The position numbers and the translations under genes were made by a program. A DNA stretch of 64,000 nucleotides from Janthinobacterium sp. (GTDB lineage Bacteria > Pseudomonadota > Gammaproteobacteria > Burkholderiales > Burkholderiaceae_D). The DNA is taken from the NCBI GenBank assembly GCA_003133225.1, contig PKWL01000015.1, forward strand, positions 20,002-84,001, read 5' to 3'. The notes under the pieces were generated by a model. The model was not told where the DNA came from and did not search any database. It saw nothing but the letters and a program-made list of their open reading frames with translations. This document shows, one piece after another, positions 25,432 through 34,747 of this stretch; position 1 is the stretch's first letter; the number at the start of each line of letters is the position of its first letter.

Positions 25432-26763
25432 TCAGGCACGAAGGCCGTGTTTTGCCAACAGGCGGTAGAGTGTCATGCGGGAGATACCCAGATCGCGGGC
25501 GGCGCGACTGATGTTTTTCCCGGATTTTTGCACGCTGGCTAGAACAGCGTCACGCTCGGCTCGTGTCCGCGCCCCATCCAGCGCGGCGCCATCAATTTGC
25601 CTAAATTGCAATTCCAAACCCAGGTCCTCGGGCGCGATCAGGGGCCCTTCGGCCATCACCATGGCGCGCCGTATGCGGTTGATCAATTCGCGCACGTTAC
25701 CGGGCCAGTCGTGCTGCACGATGGAGTGAAAGGCTTTGGCGCTAAAGCCCTTCACGCGCGGCGCCCGTTCACTTGAAAATTGCGAGAAGAAATGGTTTGC
25801 CAGTAAAACCAGATCGTCCTTGCGCTCGCGCAATGGCGGCACGTCAAGCGCGAGCACGTTCAGCCGGTAATACAAATCCTCGCGAAAACTGCCATTGCTT
25901 ACGGCTTCTTGCAAATTAACGTGGGAGGCGGCAATGACCCGGACGTCGAGCTCAATGCTGTGGGTCGAACCGACCCGGTAAATGGTCTTTTCCTGCAAAA
26001 AGCGTAGAAAATTCGACTGCAATTCCATCGGCAGGTCGCCGATTTCATCGAGAAAAATAGTGCCGCCCGCCGCCGACTCGATCAGGCCCAGCTTTTCCTT
26101 GGCGGCACCGGTGAAGGCGCCCCGTTCGTGTCCGAACAATTCCGATTGGATCAAGTTGGAGGGAATGGCGCCGCAATTGATGGGCACAAAAGGCCTGGCG
26201 GCGCGTACGGAATGGGAATGAATGGCATGCGCCACCAGTTCCTTGCCGGTGCCGCTCTCGCCCCAGATCAACACCGGGGCGGACGCGCTGGCCACCTTGA
26301 CGATTTGCTGGCGCAGCCTGCTGATGGCGGCGCTTTCACCTTTGAGCGCCATGTCGCGCGGCTGCGCCGATCGCGGTCCCGGAGTCTGGCGCAGGGCCGC
26401 GTAGCCATGGGCATGGCCGAGCGTATGGTTGAGGCGAAAAATGTCAATCGGCAGCGTGTGGAAATCGCAAAAATGGTCGAGCACCAACTGCCGGCACAGC
26501 GTCGATTTGAGTGCCTGCGCAGGGAACACGCCGATCCATTGCATGGCCCAGTGTTCACGCAGAAAGCGGTCCACCTCGTCGACTGCGTCATGTTGCAAGG
26601 TGACATGCAACAACCCCACCAGAAATCCGCGCGCACGCAAGACACGGTTTGCTTCCTTCAGGCTTGCCACGATGCAAACCTCCCATTCCTGCAATGCGCC
26701 AGCGTGCTCGTTGAATAGCGACGCATCACCCAACGCCACACAAAGCAGCTGTTTCTTAACCAT
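25432..26763 (-). CDS. Sigma-54-dependent transcriptional activator, VpsR-like
   Basis: A 443-residue enhancer-binding protein starting at 26763 after GGGGTGG. The N-terminal domain (about 1-125) is a receiver-like fold of the VpsR type without the usual acidic pocket (LLHVTLQHDAVDEV at the expected phospho-site strand). The AAA domain shows Walker A WGESGTGKE, the sigma-54 contact loop GERGAFTGA-type sequence (GHERGAFTGAAKE), Walker B TIFLDEIGDLP and the arginine finger region. A C-terminal Fis-type HTH ends in NISRAARDLGISRMTLYRLL. VpsR-type activators control exopolysaccharide and biofilm genes, often with cyclic-di-GMP. Its only obvious local target is the sigma-54 promoter next door. Confidence 0.93.
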   Translation of the reverse strand: MVKKQLLCVALGDASLFNEHAGALQEWEVCIVASLKEANRVLRARGFLVGLLHVTLQHDAVDEVDRFLREHWAMQWIGVFPAQALKSTLCRQLVLDHFCDFHTLPIDIFRLNHTLGHAHGYAALRQTPGPRSAQPRDMALKGESAAISRLRQQIVKVASASAPVLIWGESGTGKELVAHAIHSHSVRAARPFVPINCGAIPSNLIQSELFGHERGAFTGAAKEKLGLIESAAGGTIFLDEIGDLPMELQSNFLRFLQEKTIYRVGSTHSIELDVRVIAASHVNLQEAVSNGSFREDLYYRLNVLALDVPPLRERKDDLVLLANHFFSQFSSERAPRVKGFSAKAFHSIVQHDWPGNVRELINRIRRAMVMAEGPLIAPEDLGLELQFRQIDGAALDGARTRAERDAVLASVQKSGKNISRAARDLGISRMTLYRLLAKHGLRA

Positions 26764-27591
26764 AAGCCACCCCCGATAGTTCGTGCATATTTGCACTAAA
26801 TTCAATACTGGTCAAAAGGCAACATCAAGGGCAAAAAAAAGAGCCCGTTCCAGAGCCTTCAGGCCATTTCGCAAAATGCACACTCAGCTGCCATGATGCC
26901 TCGACCGGACCCAATTCGCAAATGCGTTCCGCCCGGCATCAAGCAAGGCTCGGGCCTTCCTGATTTGGAGACGGGCGCGGCCCCTTCCCTCGCGTCTAAG
27001 CGCTCGTCAACTGGGCCCGGGCATACGGCTTTGGAGGTTAAAACTGACGCTTGATTTCTTTTCAAGTGGCGCCTATGTGCTTATTTTGATCAAACACCCA
27101 TCAGGCGCTTGAACTATTTTTTTGCTTGTGTTCTCATTTTTAGCAGGGCTAGATTTTTGTACCTATACATCGCAAATGAACTCAATCAACAATCCATCGC
27201 AAGACAGATTTTTGACGACCAATTTCATCGTGCAAACGGGGATGTTCCCAAGCTGCTCCAATGCGGTACTGCCGAATGAATTGCTCAGCCAAACGCCTTC
27301 GATATGGACCAAGATAGGACTGTGCGCTCATCTCGTTCTCCGGCGCAACTGAGCGTCAATAGGCTTAATGAGTTGGGCGAGCAACCGCATCAATTTGAAA
27401 CGAGGTGGCTTGGTTTACCAAGACCGGTGGCGGCCGACGCCGGGCGGCCAAGGACCAAGCTTGGCCTTGCTGGACGCCCCAAAGTGAAAGGGAATACAAA
27501 AACTTGTCAACGGAAATGGGCGAGCCGCGTTTTTTACGTAGTGAGACGGGAATTAACCCTCTTCATCAACGCAACCCCAAAGGATTTCACC
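26764..27591. other. Gene-poor region with a scrap of a duplicated gene
   Basis: About 830 bases with no intact gene. Bases 27310-27357, read on the - strand, match 47281-47338 almost perfectly except for an in-frame 9-base gap; the shared reading is SVAPENE...MSAQSYL. The copy here is cut by a stop just upstream. The rest of the region is AT-richer than its surroundings and looks like decayed foreign DNA. Confidence 0.5.
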
Positions 27592-27846
27592 ATGAAAAAA
27601 ATTATCGCCACCTTGATCGCCGGTTTGTTCGCTACTGCAGCATTTGCTCAAGCTCCTGCTATGACCGCTGCTCCAGATGCTAAGGCTGCTGCCAGCACGA
27701 CCGCCAGCGCCCCCGAAAAAGTTGTCGCCCCTAAAGCAACACACAAAGCAAAAGCAAAAAAAGCGCACAAAAAAGTAGCTAAAAAAGCCAAAGCTACCGC
27801 TGCCGAAGCCAAACCTGAAGCGACAGATGCGGCCCCTGCCAAGTAA
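27592..27846 (+). CDS. Small Lys/Ala-rich exported protein
   Basis: An 84-residue protein. It has a classic signal peptide (MKKIIATLIAGLFATAAFAQ) and a mature part made almost only of Ala, Lys, Pro, Thr and Glu (KAKAKKAHKKVAKKAKATAA), giving a strongly basic, histone H1-like low-complexity chain. Such short periplasmic proteins are common in Burkholderiales; their role is unknown. The start is set by AAAGGA and the signal peptide, replacing a longer frame. A terminator follows. Confidence 0.85.
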   Translation: MKKIIATLIAGLFATAAFAQAPAMTAAPDAKAAASTTASAPEKVVAPKATHKAKAKKAHKKVAKKAKATAAEAKPEATDAAPAK

Positions 27847-27867
27847 TAATTGGTTCAGTGTCGTACT

Positions 27868-27904
27868 GGAAAAAGACAGGCAGGTTCTGTCTTTTTCCTT
27901 TTTT
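27868..27904 (+). terminator. Rho-independent terminator
   Basis: A 12-bp stem (27868-27879 with 27887-27898, 7-base loop) followed by six T residues at 27899-27904, just after the Lys/Ala-rich gene. Confidence 0.92.
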
Positions 27905-28192
27905 GGGCGACGGACTCAACTTGGTTAAACTTGCGCGATAACCGCTTGCCCATCATCCAAAAAGAGGCAGTGAAGCCGTCTTCGGTGAACGAACCTGCGA
28001 ACCTGGTTTCGATGGCGAGTCCAATCGTTCGCCGCGCGCCGCGCCAACTCCTTCGTATCTGGCATGCATGCGCCCGGGGCGCACCACCCTAGGCCATTGC
28101 GCTGTCAATCAGGTTGCCAAAGGCAGCTTCCAACATCGGCGCCCGATGCATGTGCAACCAAAAACACGTCGATCCATGAAAGGAACCTTGCG

Positions 28193-29158
28193 ATGAGCGA
28201 GTTGAGCGCGCCACACAAAATCGTTTTTCTCGATCGCAACAGCCTGATCGCTACCTTGCGCGCGCCGGGTTTCGCGCATGAATGGCAAGAATACCCCGCC
28301 ACGAGCGCGCCCGACGCCCGCCAACGCCTGCAAGACGCGACGATCGCCATCACCAATAAGGTGCCGCTGCGCGCGGCCGATCTGGCCTTGCTGCCGCACC
28401 TGAAAATGATCGCGGTGGCGGCCACCGGAACCGACATCATCGATCTGGCAGCCTGCCGCCGGCGTGGCATCGTCGTCTCCAACATCCGCAATTACGCCGC
28501 CACGACGGTGCCCGAACACTGTTTCGCGCTGATCCTCGCGTTGCGGCGCAACCTGCTGGCCTGGCGCGCCGACGTCGAGGCCGGCTTGTGGCAAAAGTCG
28601 GACCGTTTTTGCCTGTTCGGCCACCCTATCGCGGACTTGGCAGGCAGCCGTCTCGGTTTGGTCGGATACGGAGCCCTAGGTCAGGCCGTCGCCAAAATTG
28701 CGCTTGGCTTTGGCATGCGAGTATGCGTCTTTTCGCGCTCGCCGGCCACCGATCGTGAAGTCATCAACGTGCCCTGGGACGAGCTGCTGGAAACATCGGA
28801 CGTCATCAGCTTGCACCTTCCATTGACCGAAAAGACGCGCAATATGATCGCCGCACCCGAGCTAGCGCGCATGAAACCGAACGCCTTGATCATCAATACT
28901 GCGCGCGGCGGCCTGGTTGACGAAGCCGCGCTGGCACGCGCTCTGACCGCGGGCACTATCGGCGGCGCCGGTTTTGACGTCCTAACGAGCGAACCGCCAG
29001 CGGCCGACAATGTGCTGCTCAATTTGCGTTTGCCGAACTTCATCTTGACGCCGCACGTGGCGTGGGCCAGCATCGAGGCGATGCAAACCTTAGCCGATCA
29101 GTTGATCGACAATGTTGAAGCATTCATGGCCGGCCAGCCAAAAAACGTGGTCGCTTAA
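28193..29158 (+). CDS. D-2-hydroxyacid dehydrogenase (hydroxypyruvate/glycerate type)
   Basis: A 321-residue NAD(P)-dependent dehydrogenase, the normal length of the family. The Rossmann motif is GLVGYGALGQAVAKIALGFG; the catalytic Arg lies in NTARGGLVDE, the Glu in the DVLTSEPP region and the His in TPHVAWAS. It interconverts a 2-oxoacid and a D-2-hydroxyacid; the sequence resembles glycerate dehydrogenases/hydroxypyruvate reductases most, but the exact substrate cannot be read off. The start follows AAAGGA; a longer upstream frame was rejected. It converges on the L-lactate dehydrogenase gene. Confidence 0.92.
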   Translation: MSELSAPHKIVFLDRNSLIATLRAPGFAHEWQEYPATSAPDARQRLQDATIAITNKVPLRAADLALLPHLKMIAVAATGTDIIDLAACRRRGIVVSNIRNYAATTVPEHCFALILALRRNLLAWRADVEAGLWQKSDRFCLFGHPIADLAGSRLGLVGYGALGQAVAKIALGFGMRVCVFSRSPATDREVINVPWDELLETSDVISLHLPLTEKTRNMIAAPELARMKPNALIINTARGGLVDEAALARALTAGTIGGAGFDVLTSEPPAADNVLLNLRLPNFILTPHVAWASIEAMQTLADQLIDNVEAFMAGQPKNVVA

Positions 29159-29234
29159 GTTTCGATCGGGCTAACGCCGCGCGCCGCGCAGCGCCGATTC
29201 TGTCTTGCCAGTCGCATCGGAGACGAAGGCAAAG

Positions 29235-30383
29235 CTACGAATAGGTCCCCGGCAGAAGAATATTCTTATCGACCAGCCGGACGTCGCGCAAGCCGCAAAA
29301 CGCCATCGTTAGATCGAGCTCGTTGCGGATGATGTCGAGGCATGCCGTCACGCCGGCCTCCCCTTTCGCGCCCAGTCCATACAGGAACGGGCGCCCGATG
29401 TAGACGCCCTTCGCCCCCAGCGCCAGCGCCTTGAGCACGTCCTGGCCGGAGCGGATGCCGCCGTCCATATGCACCTCGATGCCGCCGCCGACCGCATCGA
29501 CGATCGCGGGCAAGGCGCCAATCGACGACTGCGCGCCGTCGAGCTGGCGGCCGCCGTGGTTGGACACAATTAGCGCATCGGCGCCGCTGGCCACGGCAAG
29601 GCGTGCATCTTCCGCATCCATCACGCCTTTGATGATGAGCTTGCCGCCCCAGCGCCGCTTGATCCACTCGACATCGTTCCAAGACAAGGTCAGGTCGAAC
29701 TGCTGCGCGGTCCAAGACGACAATGATGTCATGTCCGACGCTGCTGTGACGTGACCGACGATGTTGCCAAAACCGCGCCGCGGCGTGCCCAGCATCCCCA
29801 GACACCAGCGCGGCTTGCCCATCATGTTGACGAGGTTGGCCAGCGTCAGTCTGGGAGGCGCCGACAGACCGTTGCGCAAATCCTTGTGGCGCTGTCCGAG
29901 CACTTGCAAATCTAGCGTGAGCACGAGCGCCGAGCAATGCGCCGCCTTGGCGCGATCGATCAGGCGGCCAATGAATTCCCGGTCCTTCATCACATACAGC
30001 TGGAACCAGAACGGCTTGCTGGTGCGGGCGGCCACGTCCTCGATCGAGCAAATGCTCATGGTCGATAAGGTGAATGGCACACCAAATTTTTCTGCCGCCT
30101 TGGCCGCCAAAATTTCGCCATCGGCGTGCTGCATCCCGGCCATGCCGGTCGGCGCCAGCGCCACCGGCATGGCCACCTCCTGCCCCACCATCGTGCTCTG
30201 CAGGGTGCGGTTTTCGAGGTTGACGGCGACCCGCTGGCGGAACTTGATCTTTTCGAAATCACTGGCATTGGCGCGATAAGTCGATTCGGTCCACGAGCCG
30301 GAGTCGGCGTAATCGTAGAACATGCGCGGTACCCGTTTTTGCGCTAAAACGCGAAGATCCTCGATGCAGGTGATGATCGTCAT
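29235..30383 (-). CDS. lldD: FMN-dependent L-lactate dehydrogenase / alpha-hydroxy-acid oxidase
   Basis: A 382-residue TIM-barrel flavoenzyme. It oxidises L-lactate (or a close alpha-hydroxy acid) to the 2-oxoacid and passes electrons to the respiratory chain. Visible features are the N-terminal RVPRMFYDYADSGSWTE, the FMN region PVALAPTGMAGMQH, the catalytic His in IVSNHGGRQLDG and the FMN phosphate site DGGIRSGQDVLKALALGAK. The length fits LldD. The ATG at 30383 follows GGGAG; 72 upstream codons of open frame are Trp/Arg-rich and not supported. The opposing D-2-hydroxyacid dehydrogenase gene suggests a hydroxyacid-utilising neighbourhood. Confidence 0.92.
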   Translation of the reverse strand: MTIITCIEDLRVLAQKRVPRMFYDYADSGSWTESTYRANASDFEKIKFRQRVAVNLENRTLQSTMVGQEVAMPVALAPTGMAGMQHADGEILAAKAAEKFGVPFTLSTMSICSIEDVAARTSKPFWFQLYVMKDREFIGRLIDRAKAAHCSALVLTLDLQVLGQRHKDLRNGLSAPPRLTLANLVNMMGKPRWCLGMLGTPRRGFGNIVGHVTAASDMTSLSSWTAQQFDLTLSWNDVEWIKRRWGGKLIIKGVMDAEDARLAVASGADALIVSNHGGRQLDGAQSSIGALPAIVDAVGGGIEVHMDGGIRSGQDVLKALALGAKGVYIGRPFLYGLGAKGEAGVTACLDIIRNELDLTMAFCGLRDVRLVDKNILLPGTYS

Positions 30384-30965
30384 GCACGCTCCCGTTGGTG
30401 ATAAAAGGCAATCCATGATCGGGCATTTGCGGTAAATTGCCAAGCCCATTATTCGGCGCACCCAGCGGGACCACCGGTCCGCACGCGTTTTGGGTTCATC
30501 GCGCAAATCGGCCCAAGACGTGTCTCCAGACCATTGCCGCCGGCGTTTACCGCCACGCCCGCTAGGGCCGCGCTGAACTGATGCGGCACGGGAATTCACT
30601 CAAAAGCGGATTGAGGCTAGGGCTGGGCGTCGGGCCGGGCGGCGCTAGGCGCCCTCCGATTCGGGCTATGCTGGGCGCAGTGAAACGACATCGGCCATTG
30701 GCGCCAAATCCGTTTTTGACGTACTTGCCCCACCTGCCCCATCACTGCTCGGTGCACTACCGTCGCCACCCTGATTCCGGCCGTAGCCCATGAGGCATTG
30801 GGTCTGCTCCGAACGAGCGCAGCGCCGCGCGCGCACCCGGTAAAGGCGCATTCCGGTTGCCGGCGCGGCGGTGCTTTGCAGCTGAAACGCCGCGCGCCGT
30901 AACCACCGCCAAGCGGCGCTCGGCGGCCATTCGTTAAAATGGGACGTCGCCAACGCGAATTGGGA
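30384..30965. other. Intergenic region, nothing recognised
   Basis: About 580 bases between lldD and the glutathione transferase gene. Frames on both strands are Arg/Pro-rich with no ribosome binding site. The lldD promoter is expected in the left part. Confidence 0.4.
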
Positions 30966-31577
30966 TCATTCCTTGATCAAGCCTTCGTCCATCAAGGCCA
31001 TGTGGACGGCCGGACGGGCGGCGATGCGGCTCAGATAGGCGCCGACTGCAGGCCAGGGGTCGAGATCGAGATCAACATGGGCACTCCAGTTGAGAACGGT
31101 AAATAAGTAAGCATCGGCCACTGAAAACTGCTGACCGCACAGGTAATCGGTTTTTTCAAGTTGCCGGGCCACAAGGCCGATGCGCTTGGCGAGCAGTTCG
31201 CGCGCGAAGGCTTTCGCTTCTTGCGGCATTTTGGGGTTGAACAGGGTGCTAAACCCCTTGTGCAACTCGGTTGAGATGAAGTTGAGGGTTTCCATCAATC
31301 GATAACGTTCCATACTACCGGCCGCTGGCGCGAGCTTTTTGGCTGGTACCAGGTCGGCCAGATATTGCACGATGGCCGGTCCTTCGGTCAGGATCTGACC
31401 GTCGTCAAGTTGCAACGCCGGTACCGAGCCTTTTGGATTGATGGCGTTGAAGTCGCTTCCGCTGGAAGTCAATTTGGTGGCGAGGTTGACGCGCTCGCTA
31501 GTAAACGCGAGTCCGGCTTCCAGCAGAACGATATGGGGAGACAGGGAACATGCGCCAGGGCTCAGATACAGTTTCAT
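30966..31577 (-). CDS. gstA: Glutathione S-transferase, beta class (GstA-like)
   Basis: A 203-residue cytosolic transferase. The N-terminus MKLYLSPGACSLSPHIVL contains the Cys-10 active residue of beta-class enzymes; KGSVPALQLDDGQ has the cis-Pro and LTEGPAIVQYLAD the glutathione-binding Glu-Gly/Ser region. The C-terminal helical domain includes FSVADAYLFTVLNW. The family conjugates glutathione to electrophiles or acts as a peroxidase. It is a single gene that ends near an intergenic gap and begins 150 bases from the right flank of an IS element. Confidence 0.93.
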   Translation of the reverse strand: MKLYLSPGACSLSPHIVLLEAGLAFTSERVNLATKLTSSGSDFNAINPKGSVPALQLDDGQILTEGPAIVQYLADLVPAKKLAPAAGSMERYRLMETLNFISTELHKGFSTLFNPKMPQEAKAFARELLAKRIGLVARQLEKTDYLCGQQFSVADAYLFTVLNWSAHVDLDLDPWPAVGAYLSRIAARPAVHMALMDEGLIKE

Positions 31578-31945
31578 CGAATCGCTCTTTCATGTGGGGG
31601 ACAAGTTGATGCGTTCGTATCGCATGGGGCGAAGCCATCGCCACCGTTACGCCGCCCTCAGATGATAGCGCATTGTGCCAAGAGAGTGGTGCGCCTGTTT
31701 GATTTGAAAACCGGTATTTGTCAACCTAGTTGTCGCGTCACATCACTAAAATCACATTAATTCAACCGTCACCGGCCCACGGCATCGTCGCTGCGGGGGC
31801 CGACCCCGCAAAACGCTCCTGCATGCCATGGTGATACGCCGGGGTACGCCCTTAGGGCTACCTCGCCGTCGCTCGGCTCAAATCGCCCCGGCCCTTTTCG
31901 GCACCGGTTGGAGCGGTTTATAGGACTTGCAGCAATCACTGTTTT

Positions 31946-32971
31946 CTATGCTGCCACCTTTAGCCGGTCCGACTGAAGACGCTCGGGATTGAGCCAGACC
32001 TCGTCCTTCAATTGCCAGTTCCTCGTCCTTCCAGACCAACGCTCCGGATGCTTTGCCTTCGCCTCGGCATAGAGCTGTTCGCGCCGCCTCAGGATGCCAG
32101 CTGCTTGCCCCGTATGACGCTGTGCCGGCGTCACGAATTTCAAGCCGCTGTGCTTGTGCACCGTGTTGTACCAGCGCACAAATTTCAGCGTCCAGCCTTG
32201 TGCGGCCTCCAGGCTTTCAAACGGTTTACCCGGATAGTCGGGCCGATATTTGCAGGTGCGGAAGAGCGATTCGGCGTACGGGTTGTCATTGGAAACCCGC
32301 GGCCGGCTGAACGACGCGGCGACACCCAATTGCTCCAGCGTAGCCAGCATTGTGGCGCCTTTCATCGAGCTGCCATTATCTGAATGCAGCACCAAGGGAC
32401 GCCCTGCAAGCCTCTCTGCCAGGCTGGCACGCCGCATCAGTAGCGCTGCCAGTTCGGCCAATTCCACTTCATGCACTTCGTGCCCAACGATCTTGCGACT
32501 GAAGACATCGAGAATCATGTACCAGTAGTAGTACATCCCCCTTACGGGTGCCGGCAGCCAGGTGATATCCCAACTCCAGACCTGGTTTGGCCCCGTGGCG
32601 CAATGACTCGTCACAACCCGCGTTGAGGGCTTCTTGGCACGCCCCCGGTGATGCTGCTGTGCCTCGTCCTTCAAGATTCGATAGATGGTCGATTCCGAGG
32701 CCAGGTACACGCCACGGTCTACCAGCGTTGGTACAATCTGGCTAGGTGGCAGGCTGGCAAACTCGGCGCTATTGGTCACCACGAGAATTTCCTTGCGCTC
32801 CTCATCACTGAGCTTGCTCGGTGGCGTCGGCCGCAAGCTCGTGGTGCGACAATCTGCGACAACCGCATCATCCCCTTCCTGCACCCAGCGCTGGAAGGTA
32901 CGTATGCTCAGTTCCAGTTCGGCGCATGCCTGGCTCAAACGGCAACCTGCCTGCTCCGCTTCGCGAATCAA
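31946..32971 (-). CDS. IS3-family transposase OrfB (integrase catalytic domain)
   Basis: A 341-residue frame with the DDE catalytic core: Asp in WSWDITWLP, Asp in VLHSDNGSSMKG and Glu in NPYAESLFRT, spaced as in rve-type IS3 transposases. The N-terminal part carries a helix-turn-helix region (LELSIRTFQRWVQEG) and a DUF-like linker. It has no ribosome binding site of its own at the first start codon and is entered by a -1 frameshift from orfA, giving an OrfAB fusion. It appears intact. Confidence 0.92.
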   Translation of the reverse strand: MIREAEQAGCRLSQACAELELSIRTFQRWVQEGDDAVVADCRTTSLRPTPPSKLSDEERKEILVVTNSAEFASLPPSQIVPTLVDRGVYLASESTIYRILKDEAQQHHRGRAKKPSTRVVTSHCATGPNQVWSWDITWLPAPVRGMYYYWYMILDVFSRKIVGHEVHEVELAELAALLMRRASLAERLAGRPLVLHSDNGSSMKGATMLATLEQLGVAASFSRPRVSNDNPYAESLFRTCKYRPDYPGKPFESLEAAQGWTLKFVRWYNTVHKHSGLKFVTPAQRHTGQAAGILRRREQLYAEAKAKHPERWSGRTRNWQLKDEVWLNPERLQSDRLKVAA

Positions 32972-33003
32972 CGTGATACATATAAGGCGATCTGGGACGC
33001 TGA

Positions 33004-33501
33004 TCAGTCTTCCTCTTGGTCCCCCCAGATCGCCTGGGCTTTTTTTCGCAGGATCAACAGCGCGGCCGCTTCGGCCAGTGCTCTCTCTTTGCGATTAAGA
33101 TCTTTCTCCAACTCACGGATACGTTTTTTGTCATCCTTCGATTGTTCCCGCAGCCCTCGGGCCTGTTGCGCCGCGTTCGCATTGGCCGAGCTGCAAACCG
33201 CCCGCCAAGCGCCGATCTGTTCGGCAAACAGCCCCTTGCGCCGGCAATACTCCGCCAATTCGGCCGCGCTCAGCGATGCCGTTTCTAGCACCACCGCAAA
33301 CTTGTCTTCCGAGGTCCAATCCTCGGCATTCTTTCCGTCACCTGGCACTGCAACTCCCTGTCCCTTTAGTTCACGACGCCAAGTATAAAGCGTCTTGTTA
33401 CTGATTCCATTCTCACGTGCGATCTGCGACACCGGTTTGTTTATCGGCGGCATCATCTGTCGTAAAAGCGCTTCTTTTCTTTCTGCTGGATAACGATTCA
33501 C
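33004..33501 (-). CDS. IS3-family transposase OrfA (HTH, leucine zipper)
   Basis: A 165-residue frame starting at GTG after GAGAG. It has an N-terminal helix-turn-helix (SQIARENGISNKTLYTWRRE), a second DNA-binding segment (ELAEYCRRKGLFAEQIGAW) and a C-terminal coiled coil (DKKRIRELEKDLNRKERALA). Near the 3' end (about 33040-33046) the coding strand has seven A residues read as CGA AAA AAA GCC; slipping back one base joins this frame to orfB without any stop. Such A-run slippage is the normal way IS3 elements make active transposase. Confidence 0.9.
   Translation of the reverse strand: MNRYPAERKEALLRQMMPPINKPVSQIARENGISNKTLYTWRRELKGQGVAVPGDGKNAEDWTSEDKFAVVLETASLSAAELAEYCRRKGLFAEQIGAWRAVCSSANANAAQQARGLREQSKDDKKRIRELEKDLNRKERALAEAAALLILRKKAQAIWGDQEED
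33039..33047 (-). promoter_or_regulatory. Programmed -1 frameshift site of the IS
   Basis: Seven consecutive A residues on the - strand followed by G. Reading in the -1 frame from here continues through SPGDLGGPRGRLISVPDRL into OrfB with no stop codon. Confidence 0.75.
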
Positions 33502-33723
33502 GTTCTCTCATTTGCCCGCCCCCGGTAGGTTTTTATAAATCAGGTGCCGCGACAACTAGTCTGACGCAGGGGGAAACTGCGCTAAGGCCGGATTGACGGA
33601 CGATGCCGTTCAAGGCCAGGCACAGGCGTCTGGCCGTAACCATATGAGCGCGTTTGCAAGATTGAAAGGGCCCATGGCCACGTGTTGACGTTTGCGGGGA
33701 GATGCCTTTGGCGCTGGTCTTTC

Positions 33724-34239
33724 TCAGAAAGCCTCATTGCGCATGGTGGCCGCAACGCTAAATGCGTAGAGCCCAGGAGAACTCAATTGACCACTTGGAT
33801 TGAGCAGCGCCATCAAGAGATAGACCGGAGTCACGACCGGCCACGTGCAGTCCAGTTGCAGCACGACGATTGCGTCCGAGGCGCCAAACATGGTGTTGTT
33901 GTAGGCGGCGGGAAGTTGTGCAACGCCGTTGACGACGATGGTCGCATTCACTTCGGAATACAACCCCATGGAGCTGTCCTTGATCATCTGGATCGCGGCC
34001 AGATAGCGCTGCTGGTTAGCCGTTGCCGGGTCAAGATTGCTTTGCCCAGTCACAGCGTAGCGTGCTCCTTCTCGGACCGCATATTGCATGGTGAGCGTGA
34101 CCCAAAACAAGATGCCAAGCTCGATGATCATAAACAGCAGGAAAAAAAGCAGCGGTGCGATCAATGCAAACTCGACGATAGTCGCGCCGCGCTCCTCTTT
34201 TTTAATTCCCTTAGCGGCGTAGTGCTTTCTTGCTGACAT
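33724..34239 (-). CDS. tadE: TadE-like minor pseudopilin
   Basis: A 171-residue protein. After a short basic tail it has the pseudopilin signature G-ATIVEFALIAPLLFFLLF, with a Glu at +5 of the mature protein and a single long membrane helix (about residues 19-43). The rest is a periplasmic domain with YAVREGARYAVTG, typical of TadE. TadE proteins are processed by TadV and are required for Flp pilus assembly. It reads away from the main tad operon, divergent from flp with about 500 bases between. The ATG at 34239 is preceded by AAGCGAG; 38 upstream codons were dropped. Confidence 0.88.
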   Translation of the reverse strand: MSARKHYAAKGIKKEERGATIVEFALIAPLLFFLLFMIIELGILFWVTLTMQYAVREGARYAVTGQSNLDPATANQQRYLAAIQMIKDSSMGLYSEVNATIVVNGVAQLPAAYNNTMFGASDAIVVLQLDCTWPVVTPVYLLMALLNPSGQLSSPGLYAFSVAATMRNEAF

Positions 34240-34747
34240 GATGATCTCGCTTGTCTGTTTTTGATCGAAGCGCGCAGCCCATGCAAACGGAAGGGCCTGC
34301 GGCCAGATTAACGAAATGGCCGTTCTGGTGCAGGCATCCGGTGCGTCGGGCAACTATTTCGGCGTTAAATATAGTATTTAACTTCACCAAACCCAAGCAT
34401 TGATTTTCGTCAAAGAAATATTTCTAATTAATCGACTTGGGCCATTCAATCAAACCCGGGGCCGCAGTTTCCATGAATATATATTCATTGCATTATTTGA
34501 CGCTTGTCAAAAAGAATTTTTGCATTCATGAAACACTTCATTTGTCGAATGAGACAAAGGCAAAGGCGGCAACAGCAGTGGCTAGGAAAGTCTGCAAATG
34601 CCCTAGTGCAATTGTAAGGGGCGATTAGTAAAAATTCGTCGCTGTGGCGATGCCGTGAAGTAGCAGTCGGCGGGACTGTTTCCATCGAGCATTCTTTGCA
34701 ACAAAGACTTGACTCCGTTAGTTTCAACTATGAAAAGGAAAATGACC
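34240..34747. other. Divergent promoter region of the tad locus
   Basis: About 500 AT-richer bases between tadE and flp. No gene is supported. It must contain the promoters for both directions. A near-sigma-54 motif around 34578-34595 has the GG-GC spacing two bases too long and was not accepted. Confidence 0.45.

Larger units (their letters stand above)
31730..33555 (-). mobile_element. IS3-family insertion sequence with terminal repeats and CTAG duplication
   Basis: Two transposase frames are bounded by inverted repeats TTGTCGCGTCACATCA (from 31730) and, reading inward from the right end at 33555, TTGTCGCGGCACCTGA (13 of 16 identical). CTAG flanks both ends (31726-31729 and 33556-33559), a 4-bp target duplication typical of IS3. 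The 1.83-kb length is more than usual because 216 non-coding bases lie between the end of orfB and the left repeat. It separates the gst gene from the Tad locus. Confidence 0.82.

Noticed and set aside
29266..30051. A 261-codon minus frame inside lldD
   Set aside because: It overlaps the lldD catalytic domain in another frame and shows no protein pattern.
34578..34595. A possible sigma-54 promoter before flp (TGGCTAGGAAAGTCTGC)
   Set aside because: The GG-to-GC spacing is two bases too long for sigma-54.
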